From positions 1,712 through 9,623 of the forward strand of contig DHJO01000127.1 in assembly GCA_002404375.1 (NCBI GenBank): DNA of 7,912 nucleotides, read 5' to 3'. Every line of letters starts with the position of its first letter. Position 1 is the first letter of the stretch. Origin of the DNA: Gemmatimonadales bacterium UBA4718. Lineage in GTDB: Bacteria; Gemmatimonadota; Gemmatimonadetes; Gemmatimonadales; Gemmatimonadaceae. Shown piece by piece: positions 1 to 5,273 of this stretch. The position numbers and the translations under genes are program-made. The notes beneath the pieces were generated by a model. It made no database searches, was not told where the DNA came from, and saw only the letters and a program-made list of their open reading frames with translations.

Positions 1-173
1 TAGCTCGATACCTGTACCGACAGCGATACCGGGCCGGTGTCTACTCCTGTTGCGCCGGACGCGCCGCCGCATGCAGTCACCAGCAACGCCGCCACCGCGG
101 ACGCGGCAGACGCGGCGATGAATTCACGCCGGCTGGTGCCGCCCTGTTCCGCGCAATGCGCGCAGCCCGTCAT
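1..173 (-). CDS. Tat-exported lipoprotein, probable second Rieske 2Fe-2S protein (C-terminus beyond window)
   Basis: The frame opens with ATG at 173 and stays open to base 1, so only 57 N-terminal residues are visible. They show a twin-arginine motif (S14-R15-R16-E17-F18-I19), an Ala-rich hydrophobic segment at about 19-34 and a lipobox V32-T33-A34-C35, so a Tat-exported lipoprotein anchored on the outer face of the membrane is likely. A CxxC pair (C4, C7) sits in the n-region before the twin arginines. After the lipid cysteine comes a short Gly/Ala linker and a stretch (GPVSLSV...) resembling the first strand of periplasmic Rieske domains, but the cluster-binding boxes lie outside the window, so the Rieske call rests on this style and on the neighbour. 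The start is 11 nt after the stop of the upstream Rieske gene, so the two are very probably cotranscribed. Alternative: another Tat-exported redox lipoprotein. Confidence 0.7.
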   Translation of the reverse strand, partial: MTGCAHCAEQGGTSRREFIAASAASAVAALLVTACGGASGATGVDTGPVSLSVQVSS

Positions 174-184
174 GACAGGATCGC

Positions 185-703
185 TCACAGTTTCACCACT
201 GCGTTATTCCACTGAGCCAAGTCCTCATCGCTCTTGTAGAGCGTGTCGGGGTCGACGACAATGTTGTTCGCGGCGTCGCGCCTGATTGCCAGGCGATCCA
301 TGTTGCGCGTCGCGCGTCCGGTGATGAACTCTCCGTCCGGTTGATACTGCGAGTGGTGCTTTGGGCACTGGAAGCGCATGTCCGTCTCATTCCAGCGAAG
401 AGAGACGTTCTGGTGCGGGCAGCCGAGGTTGAAGGCAAAAACCTCGTCCTTGTACCGAACCAGAATCACTTCGTTGTCACGATCGATATTGGCGCCATCT
501 ACCGGCGGCACCGGATACGACAGAACCTTCCGCCCGCCAACGGCGGACGACAGAACTTTTGCTGAGACGCTCCGGATTGGGAGACTCAGGGAGATTACGC
601 CGAGCGCAAGCGCAGCCGCGTTTCGCAGGAACTCCCTTCTCTCAGGAACGAGTGGGCAGCCGTCGCAGTCGCGGCGAGGATTTATCGTGTCAGATGATTT
701 CAT
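185..703 (-). CDS. Tat-exported Rieske 2Fe-2S protein
   Basis: This 172-residue protein should carry a Rieske [2Fe-2S] cluster on the outer face of the cytoplasmic membrane and pass single electrons. Both ligand boxes are intact: C95-P-H97 and, 15 residues after H97, C113-P-K-H116, followed by the usual Gly-containing loop (D123-G-E-F). The N-terminus has a twin-arginine motif (R22-R23-E-F-L26) and a hydrophobic stretch at about 27-45, as expected for a protein exported folded with its cluster. There is no lipobox, so the segment may stay as an uncleaved anchor. A CxxC pair (C13-D-G-C16) precedes the twin arginines, as in the next gene. The size fits small stand-alone Rieske proteins rather than ring-hydroxylating oxygenases. 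It starts 33 nt after the stop of the membrane protein gene upstream. An earlier in-frame ATG is followed at once by a stop, which fixes the start at 703. The partner oxidase or cytochrome is not shown by the sequence. Confidence 0.9.
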   Translation of the reverse strand: MKSSDTINPRRDCDGCPLVPERREFLRNAAALALGVISLSLPIRSVSAKVLSSAVGGRKVLSYPVPPVDGANIDRDNEVILVRYKDEVFAFNLGCPHQNVSLRWNETDMRFQCPKHHSQYQPDGEFITGRATRNMDRLAIRRDAANNIVVDPDTLYKSDEDLAQWNNAVVKL

Positions 704-736
704 TGTCAGAGATCCATTGATGTTGTTTTTGCTTTG

Positions 737-1267
737 TCAGGAGGCGTTGACGAGAATGACGCCCGCGAGAACGATTGCCGTCCACAGCGCCATGCTCGTG
801 GCCGCCGCAAATCGCAGCCTCGACCACAGCCGCTGTCTGGGCGCGGTTGACTGGGTCAGCAGGCTTCCAGCGCGGAGCTTCTGCTCGGTGCGTTGCAGGA
901 CAGAGCCGTTGAGGAGGAGCAGCACCACCAGGCTCATCTTCGTCCAGTAGATCGGCGAATACCCGAACGTCTTCACGTCCGAGAGCGCGAGCAGAAGTCC
1001 GCTGACGAAGATCACCGACAACCCCGCCAACACCCACGAATGCGAATTGCCAAGGTCAACGAGCAGGCGGTTCCGATCCTCGTCCGTACCACGAAAGGCT
1101 CGGAACGTAGCACGGTCTGAGGCGATGGCGAGTCCGCCGGCGAAGAGAAGCCCCCCAAGGTGAAAAAAAGTCACCGTGCTGGCGACGGCTGTCGAGTCGC
1201 TGTAGAGCGATGCCCAGGGTTTCGCCGCGGTCGCAACAGCTTGCAGAATACTTGTGATAGTGATCAT
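737..1267 (-). CDS. Four-helix integral membrane protein of unknown function, CopD/DUF6644-like layout
   Basis: The 176-residue product has four predicted membrane helices at about 28-49, 75-97, 105-124 and 151-173. A histidine lies in helix 1 (H36, in F-F-H-L-G-G) and at the start of helix 2 (H76). Helix 3 opens with an aromatic-Lys pattern (Y108-W-T-K-M). This order resembles small CopD/DUF6644-type membrane proteins, and H36 and H76 could bind haem or copper, but that is inference from the layout. The start is taken as the ATG at 1267, which overlaps the stop of the upstream gene (TAATG), a classic translational-coupling junction. A GTG at 1285 would add six residues. Its place between a b561-like protein and the Rieske gene suggests a membrane partner in the same electron-transfer unit. 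Existence of the gene is well supported; function is not. Confidence 0.8.
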   Translation of the reverse strand: MITITSILQAVATAAKPWASLYSDSTAVASTVTFFHLGGLLFAGGLAIASDRATFRAFRGTDEDRNRLLVDLGNSHSWVLAGLSVIFVSGLLLALSDVKTFGYSPIYWTKMSLVVLLLLNGSVLQRTEQKLRAGSLLTQSTAPRQRLWSRLRFAAATSMALWTAIVLAGVILVNAS

Positions 1268-1854
1268 TAGTTGTGGAATAGCCACATCATCGCAGTTCCG
1301 GCCGTGGCGAGTGCCATGGAGGAGACTGAAATCGTGCGGTGATGGTTGGCGTTAGACAGATCCCGCTTCGCTCCCCCTCCACTCGCGCCCGCCCACGCAA
1401 ATCCAGCATCGGCACCGAGCATCGCCACTGAGTGGATAAGACGAAGTGCGCGGTTGGCGGGATCGTTCCGCGATTCCCAGAGATTCCATACCCCGGTGAC
1501 GGTGTTTACGGTGAAAAGAGCGCCGAGTCCGAGCGCGACGGTCGTGTGTGCGGTCTTGAGGCCCTGGGAGGGGAAACCCGTACGCTCTTCCTTGAGCAGT
1601 CGCTCTCCCAGCACGTACTCAGCCGCGAACAATGGCAGCTCGGCGTAGCTCGCCACCCGATGAATTTCAAGTCGCGTGTAATACGCGTCGCTGTAGTCGA
1701 TTGACTTGGGGCGCTTGCGTGGGACGGTGTCGGTGCTGGTCAGACTGTCGGTAGCTGTCGCCAGCCTCTCACTGAATCCCACCGGCGCGATTCTGGGGCC
1801 GGCGGGAACGGGAGTCGACAAAACGCCAACAACCATCAATTGCAGAAATGTCAT
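1267..1854 (-). CDS. Cytochrome b561-like four-helix membrane protein
   Basis: The 195-residue product starts with a short hydrophobic, signal-like segment (about 1-18) and a polar linker, then four membrane helices at roughly 67-83, 102-125, 138-157 and 174-193. Each helix has a histidine at or just before its start: H65, H103, H141 and H171/H172. One His per helix in a four-helix core is the arrangement by which cytochrome b561 proteins hold two b haems, so a haem-bearing transmembrane electron carrier is proposed. There is no experimental basis here and the family was not searched. A well-kept box, VNTVTGVWNLWESR (116-129), ends helix 2. The gene neighbours a divergent YceI gene; in E. coli yceI is encoded next to the b561-type yceJ, which fits the haem idea. 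Its stop overlaps the ATG of the next gene. No clear ribosome binding site precedes ATG 1854; an in-frame ATG at 1836 is an alternative. Confidence 0.8.
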   Translation of the reverse strand: MTFLQLMVVGVLSTPVPAGPRIAPVGFSERLATATDSLTSTDTVPRKRPKSIDYSDAYYTRLEIHRVASYAELPLFAAEYVLGERLLKEERTGFPSQGLKTAHTTVALGLGALFTVNTVTGVWNLWESRNDPANRALRLIHSVAMLGADAGFAWAGASGGGAKRDLSNANHHRTISVSSMALATAGTAMMWLFHN

Positions 1855-1866
1855 CTGAAAAACGGG

Positions 1867-2022
1867 TTAGGCGTTCGGGACTGCCCTCGTATCGTCGTAC
1901 CTGATATAGACACTCCGAGTTCCGGTTACCCTCATGCCATTCGTCAATTGCACTTGCATGTAATGAGCTGTACGATCGGCGACACGGATTTGCTGGGAAG
2001 ATGGGCATGACGATCTAGACAT
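1867..2022 (-). CDS. Possible small ORF, 51 residues, unknown
   Basis: An ATG-to-TAA frame of 51 residues ends 12 nt before the start of the b561-like gene, on the same strand. The C-terminal part (MQVQLTNGMRVTG then SVYIRYDD) alternates polar and hydrophobic residues like beta strands and looks more protein-like than most chance frames. No hydrophobic segment, cysteine pair or known motif is visible, and no purine-rich ribosome binding site precedes the ATG. A possible -10 box lies only 14 bases upstream, so the message would be nearly leaderless. Internal ATGs at 1959 and 1935 are alternative starts. It may be a small protein of the redox operon, the remnant of a longer gene, or chance. Confidence 0.3.
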   Translation of the reverse strand: MSRSSCPSSQQIRVADRTAHYMQVQLTNGMRVTGTRSVYIRYDDTRAVPNA

Positions 2023-2035
2023 CCAGGACGGAGGG

Positions 2036-2041
2036 GTTATA
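2036..2041 (-). promoter_or_regulatory. Candidate -10 box of the minus-strand redox operon
   Basis: The minus strand reads TATAAC here, one base from the consensus -10 hexamer, and it points at the redox gene run. No TTGACA-like -35 lies 16-18 bp upstream. That space is filled by the direct repeat at 2042-2070, which could be an activator site. This rests on one hexamer only. Confidence 0.25.
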
Positions 2042-2070
2042 CGGATGCTCCTGACATGGCCGGATGCTCC
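2042..2070. repeat. Tandem 10-bp direct repeat (CGGATGCTCC), possible operator
   Basis: CGGATGCTCC occurs at 2042-2051 and again, identical, at 2061-2070, a 19-bp period. The second copy lies in a perfect small palindrome (CCGGA-TGC-TCCGG, 2060-2072). On the minus strand the copies sit directly upstream of the TATAAC hexamer, where an activator or repressor of the redox operon would bind. It lies in the spacer between divergent genes, so it could serve yceI too. Chance is possible for a repeat this short. Confidence 0.4.
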
Positions 2071-2215
2071 GGATAGATCGCTGCAAGCGAAGATCCCCCC
2101 CTTCAGACCTCGAAGACCGCAGATGGCTACGCGGGTGTGATCAACCTCGGCGTCAACGTCGGATGACGCCTGAAAGAGGAACAGAGATTGCCAAACTACT
2201 TACCGCAGATTCGCC

Positions 2216-2223
2216 GGGGAGGA
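2216..2223 (+). promoter_or_regulatory. Strong ribosome binding site that sets the yceI-family start
   Basis: GGGGAGGA ends 8 nt before the ATG at 2232. It selects this start over upstream in-frame codons (back to 2064), which would place 56 Arg-rich residues before a clear lipoprotein signal peptide. Confidence 0.75.
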
Positions 2224-2231
2224 TTCGCCGC

Positions 2232-2912
2232 ATGAAGTGGATCGGTGCAGCATTCATTGCAATGGTGCCAGTGGTCGCTTGTTCGCGCGGCGAGCCGCAG
2301 ACGGCGTTCGCCGGCTCCGCGCCATTGAAGAAGGCGGCCGTAGTACAGGTCTCGAGCTCCGCCACCGCGGCGGCGCTTCGTTTTGTTCTCTCACCGACGG
2401 GAAATGCTGCACGCTACCGAGTGCGTGAGCGCCTGATGGGACATGACCTTCCGAACGACGCAATCGGTGAAACGAAGGCTCTCGCCGGCGCGATCGAGTT
2501 CGACTCCAAAGGAAACGTGATCCCACAGTCGTCGAAGTTTGTCGTGAACGCGGGAACTTTTGTGAGCGACAAGGATCGTCGCGATGGGTTCGTGCGTGGG
2601 CGCCTCCTCGAAGCAGAAGAGTATCCGAGTATCGTGCTGGTCCCAACCAATGTCCGCGGAGTCGCCCTTCCGCTACCGACTTCCGGTACGCTCCCATTCG
2701 AGATGACAGGGGACCTCACCGTTCACGGCGTGACGCGCCCCACCATCTGGAAGGGATCGGCGAAATTCCAGGACGGCAGAGTCACGGGTTCCGCCGCCAC
2801 CGCGTTCACCTTCAACGACATCCAGATGGAGCAACCGCGCGTGCCGGTGCTGCTCAGCGTCGCGGATACGATTCGCCTCGAGATCGATTTCGACCTTACT
2901 CGTCAACGCTAG
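2232..2912 (+). CDS. YceI-family lipoprotein
   Basis: The 226-residue product begins with a lipoprotein signal peptide (MKWIGAAFIAMVPVVAC, lipobox V14-V-A-C17), so it should be lipid-anchored in the envelope. The rest matches the YceI lipocalin-like barrel. Typical blocks are the opening A-R-Y-R-V-R-E (60-66), L-P-N-D-A-I-G (73-79), S-D-K-D-R-R-D-G-F (112-120), the strand ending V-P-T-N-V-R-G (137-143), the T-G-D-L-T-V-H-G-V-T-R-P stretch (159-170), and a closing Q-P-R-V-P-V with R-L-E-I-D-F (215-220). Characterised YceI proteins bind polyisoprenoid or quinone-like lipids in the barrel; here that is inferred from family. The start at 2232 is preferred for its strong ribosome binding site and signal peptide. 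It is transcribed divergently from the b561-like/Rieske genes, which suggests shared control and perhaps a shared quinone-linked role. Confidence 0.93.
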   Translation: MKWIGAAFIAMVPVVACSRGEPQTAFAGSAPLKKAAVVQVSSSATAAALRFVLSPTGNAARYRVRERLMGHDLPNDAIGETKALAGAIEFDSKGNVIPQSSKFVVNAGTFVSDKDRRDGFVRGRLLEAEEYPSIVLVPTNVRGVALPLPTSGTLPFEMTGDLTVHGVTRPTIWKGSAKFQDGRVTGSAATAFTFNDIQMEQPRVPVLLSVADTIRLEIDFDLTRQR

Positions 2913-2917
2913 GCCGA

Positions 2918-2933
2918 TGCGCCAAAAGGCGTG
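2918..2933 (+). terminator. Weak hairpin just after the yceI-family gene
   Basis: CGCC (2920-2923), loop AAAA, GGCG (2928-2931), extended by two G-T pairs, begins 6 nt after the stop codon. No T-run follows, so as an intrinsic terminator it is weak. It may only protect the 3' end. Confidence 0.25.
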
Positions 2934-2958
2934 ACGTTGTGCGCTCTACAACCTGCCA

Positions 2959-3031
2959 GTGGTCCGGCGTCTCGGTGAGGAAATCGCTATGTTGTGGACC
3001 GGATCACGGTTGGACGGACCACACAGCGATT
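2959..3031. repeat. Two interlocking inverted repeats in the intergenic region
   Basis: GTGGTCCG (2959-2966) is perfectly complementary to CGGACCAC (3015-3022). AATCGCT (2982-2988) is perfectly complementary to AGCGATT (3025-3031), and that stem can be lengthened imperfectly inward through TGTGG/CCACA. The two stems cross, so in RNA they would form a pseudoknot or be mutually exclusive. The segment lies about 95 nt upstream of the next gene and could be a leader element, an operator or the remnant of a repeat. No known riboswitch was recognised. Confidence 0.4.
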
Positions 3032-3126
3032 GCCGTTCAAGTGAAGACCTGGGGACATCGCCGCGTGGTGCGTAGATTGCGAGTATAGGCCACCGCAGCT
3101 CCCTCTTAGAGAGATTGTGCCGACAC

Positions 3127-3582
3127 ATGTCTGACTCAAACAAGCCCCTTGCCCCCTGGACCGCTTCGCGGAGCGCGAAGGAGAAGAACGTCGTGCAGCG
3201 GGCGGTTACTGCACTTCTGGATCAGCTCGCGCCCGAGAAAGTGCTGAAGCGCGGCGATCAACTTGCGCTTCAGGTCGAACAACACCGCACGCCAAACGGA
3301 TGTGTACTGCAGGCGCCCACGGCTGCCGTGAGCGTGTCATGGTTCTCCAAGACGGGAAAGGACACGCCGCTTGGCGAGCTGCACGTGGTCGTCTGGAGCG
3401 GAGTCGTCTCACGCCGAGGCAGGGCCGCAAACCCGGAAGGCGCCAAGGTAGTAAAGGAGCTGGTGCTGCGGCCGATCGAGGCACCTGCGGACGATAACGT
3501 GTGGAGGGCGGTTGACGGAACTGAATTCGATACCGCTGCCCTCGCAGCGCGCTGCATCGCACTCCTGGAAGAACAGATCTGA
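3127..3582 (+). CDS. Hypothetical protein, 151 residues
   Basis: I do not recognise this protein. It has no signal peptide and no membrane helix, so it is probably cytoplasmic. The N-terminal third is basic and helical, the middle reads as beta strands (AAVSVSWF, then ELHVVVWSGVVSRRG), and the end is a helix (AALAARCIALLEEQI). The frame is kept for the whole length and the product is balanced in composition, unlike the Arg-rich shadow frames around it. The ATG at 3127 is chosen; an AGAGAG sits 13 nt upstream, which is long, and an in-frame TTG at 3115 would add four residues (M-C-R-H). The stop is 8 nt before the bcp start, so the two genes are probably cotranscribed, possibly linking it to oxidative stress. 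That link is positional only. Confidence 0.8.
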   Translation: MSDSNKPLAPWTASRSAKEKNVVQRAVTALLDQLAPEKVLKRGDQLALQVEQHRTPNGCVLQAPTAAVSVSWFSKTGKDTPLGELHVVVWSGVVSRRGRAANPEGAKVVKELVLRPIEAPADDNVWRAVDGTEFDTAALAARCIALLEEQI

Positions 3583-3585
3583 GGG
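3581..3585 (+). promoter_or_regulatory. Ribosome binding site supporting the TTG start of bcp
   Basis: GAGGG overlaps the stop codon of the upstream gene and lies 5 nt before TTG 3591. There is no ATG or GTG near the expected N-terminus of the peroxiredoxin, so this site decides the start. Confidence 0.6.
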
Positions 3586-3590
3586 TTGCG

Positions 3591-4055
3591 TTGATCGCTG
3601 AAGGCGACAAGGCTCCGAATTTCTCCCTCGAGGCCGACGACGGAACCACGGTGACCCGCGATTCCCTCGCCGGGAAGAATGTCGTCCTCTTCTTCTATCC
3701 CAAGGACAACACATCCGGGTGCACGAAGGAAGCGTGCGATTTTCGCGACGCGTTTCCCCGGTTCGGGAAGGTCGATGCGGTGGTGATGGGAGTGAGCCCG
3801 GACAGTCTCGAGTCACACCGCAAATTCAAGGCAAAATACGAGCTGCCGTATCGACTCCTCTCAGACGAGGGTCACAAGGTCGCCGACTCCTTTGGAGTCT
3901 GGAAGGAGAAATCCCTATATGGGCGCAAGTACATGGGGATCGAGCGTACGACCGTGATCATCGACCACAAAGGGGGGATCGCTCGAGTCTTTCCGAAGGT
4001 CAAGATTCCCGGACACATTCAGGAAGTGGAAAAAACGGTGCGCGAGCTAAAGTGA
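3591..4055 (+). CDS. bcp: Thiol peroxidase of the BCP/PrxQ peroxiredoxin family
   Basis: The 154-residue product is a full-length BCP-type peroxiredoxin, a cytoplasmic thiol enzyme that reduces hydrogen peroxide and organic hydroperoxides using thioredoxin-type reductants. The active-site stretch F-F-Y-P-K-D-N-T-S-G-C-T-K-E-A-C runs from 34 to 49, giving T41, peroxidatic C44 and the candidate resolving C49 five residues on, as in E. coli Bcp. The conserved Arg is R119 (in I-E-R-T-T). The opening G-D-K-A-P-N-F-S-L (5-13) is the usual first strand, and the length is normal for the family. The start is TTG, supported by GAGGG 5 nt upstream and by the family N-terminus. It follows a hypothetical gene after 8 nt and ends 48 bp short of the convergent methyltransferase gene; no clear terminator is seen between them. 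Confidence 0.95.
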   Translation: MIAEGDKAPNFSLEADDGTTVTRDSLAGKNVVLFFYPKDNTSGCTKEACDFRDAFPRFGKVDAVVMGVSPDSLESHRKFKAKYELPYRLLSDEGHKVADSFGVWKEKSLYGRKYMGIERTTVIIDHKGGIARVFPKVKIPGHIQEVEKTVRELK

Positions 4056-4103
4056 TTCAACGATCCGATTTCTCGCTGCCGTTAGTTCGCTCCCGAGCAT
4101 CTA

Positions 4104-5165
4104 TCACAAGCCCAGTTTTTCTGAGGCCATGCGCGTACCGGCCACACGGGCACGAATCTTTTCAAACGCAGTTTCTCGTGCAGTGGAGGTGTCGTCGGCA
4201 AAAGGAGAGAACCCACAATCGTCGGTGGTACCGAGTTGAGTCTTGGGGATGTATTCGGCCGCTTCCAGAACGCGATCCCGGACTTGTTCGGGCGTTTCGA
4301 CTTTGGGATTGATGGGATCGGTAACTCCCACAAAAATCTTCTGGTGGGGTTTGGCAAACTGCTTGATGAGTTTCAAGACCTTTACTCTGTCTTTTTCACT
4401 GGCTAATTGCAGATAAAAACGGCCGACGTTCAGCGCGAACAGGTCCGGCAGTAAGTCTGAATAGTCTATGTCAGCACTGTGGGTCGAATCCTTGTCGCCG
4501 CCTGGGCAAGTATGCACGCCGATTTTCGTTCTTTCCTCTGGCGTGAAGCGGTTCAGTACCTGGTTATTCAGCTGCACGAAGCTCTTCAAAACCCCTTTGC
4601 TGGGATCGAGCTTAACTGAAAGACGACCTTCGGTGAAATCGATCTGCACGTTGTGCGCGCCGCGCGTAAGACAACGGCGGATATCCGATTCGGCTTGCGA
4701 CAACAAATCAGCGATGAAAGCGTCTCGAGAATACCCTTCGATACCACCTTGGGGATACAACAGGCTCAGGGCCGAAGCCGAAATGACTGCTTGCTTAACC
4801 GGGACATGGGCATGCTTTTGTGCTTCCTGTAGATATTGATCGGCAAAGGTCTTATACCGAAATGGGCCGGAGGTGAGTCGCGGTAACTGACGTTGATGGC
4901 CGTCATCAAATGGAATAGCCATGCCATCGGAAGCAAGATTACCAAGGCCGTGAATGGGATATGTGACGAAGCTGGGTTTGGTTTGTTCGCCATCAGATAT
5001 CACAGGCGAACCCGTTGCTTCGAGGCGGCTGATGGTCTCCCGCAGAGCGGAATCATAGAGCTTGTTCATTTCACCCTGCGTAATCCTTCCGGCCGCTAAC
5101 TCCGCCATCGCTTCGATGAGAGCTTGGGGCCTGGGAATGCTTCCGATGGGTTCGGTTGGGATCAT
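4104..5165 (-). CDS. MetE-C-like cobalamin-independent methionine synthase family protein
   Basis: The 353-residue product is the stand-alone catalytic barrel of the cobalamin-independent methionine synthase family, without the N-terminal half of full MetE (about 750 residues). It should be a zinc-dependent methyltransferase acting on a thiol such as homocysteine. Zinc ligands by family pattern are all present: H218 and C220 (V-H-T-C-P-G-G-D), E257 (L-A-S-E-K-D) and C317 (T-D-D-C-G-F-S-P-F). Other family boxes are G8-S-I-P-R-P and S57-D-G-E-Q. Where full MetE has D-E-P-A-L, this has D176-F-T-E-G-R-L, typical of a subgroup whose methyl donor is not well established. ATG 5165 is preceded by GAGAGG 4 nt upstream. 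Part of the gene is lower in GC than its neighbours (27 of 60 bases in 4381-4440, against 42 of 60 in 5581-5640), which may reflect transfer. It could be methionine synthesis with a non-folate donor, or another thiol methylation. Confidence 0.9.
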   Translation of the reverse strand: MIPTEPIGSIPRPQALIEAMAELAAGRITQGEMNKLYDSALRETISRLEATGSPVISDGEQTKPSFVTYPIHGLGNLASDGMAIPFDDGHQRQLPRLTSGPFRYKTFADQYLQEAQKHAHVPVKQAVISASALSLLYPQGGIEGYSRDAFIADLLSQAESDIRRCLTRGAHNVQIDFTEGRLSVKLDPSKGVLKSFVQLNNQVLNRFTPEERTKIGVHTCPGGDKDSTHSADIDYSDLLPDLFALNVGRFYLQLASEKDRVKVLKLIKQFAKPHQKIFVGVTDPINPKVETPEQVRDRVLEAAEYIPKTQLGTTDDCGFSPFADDTSTARETAFEKIRARVAGTRMASEKLGL

Positions 5166-5230
5166 AGATCCTCTCTTTGCCGGGCTAACGCCAATTTATT
5201 TGGACGACTTGGACTGCACACAGGAATCTA

Positions 5231-5249
5231 TCTGCGATGGCCTCGCAGA
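5231..5249. repeat. 7-bp inverted repeat between the MFS and MetE-like genes
   Basis: TCTGCGA (5231-5237) and TCGCAGA (5243-5249) form a perfect stem around a 5-nt loop. On the minus strand it lies 25 nt after the MFS stop and 65 nt before the MetE-like start. It could weakly terminate the transporter operon or be an operator; no T-run follows. Confidence 0.4.
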
Positions 5250-5273
5250 GTCGCAATATCTAGTCGCCGCGTC

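Noticed and set aside
378..950. 190-codon plus-strand frame across the Rieske and membrane protein genes.
   Set aside because: It is antisense to two supported genes with clear motifs and is rich in Arg and Ser, as GC-rich shadow frames are.
1769..2008. 79-codon minus-strand frame overlapping the b561-like gene start.
   Set aside because: It overlaps a well-supported gene in another frame by about 85 bases and has no recognisable features.
2077..2163. Short plus-strand frame without a start codon, ending in TADGYAGVINLGVNVG and a TGA, looking like the C-terminus of an envelope protein.
   Set aside because: It is preceded by an in-frame TAG at 2074 and has no ATG, GTG or ribosome binding site at a useful place. 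It could be a gene remnant, but 28 codons are too few to claim a pseudogene.
2064..2231. Longer N-terminus for the YceI-family gene.
   Set aside because: The extra 56 residues are Arg-rich and would precede a clear lipoprotein signal peptide that has its own strong ribosome binding site.
4056..4103. Bidirectional terminator expected between convergent bcp and the MetE-like gene.
   Set aside because: I find no GC-rich stem followed by a T-run in these 48 bases.
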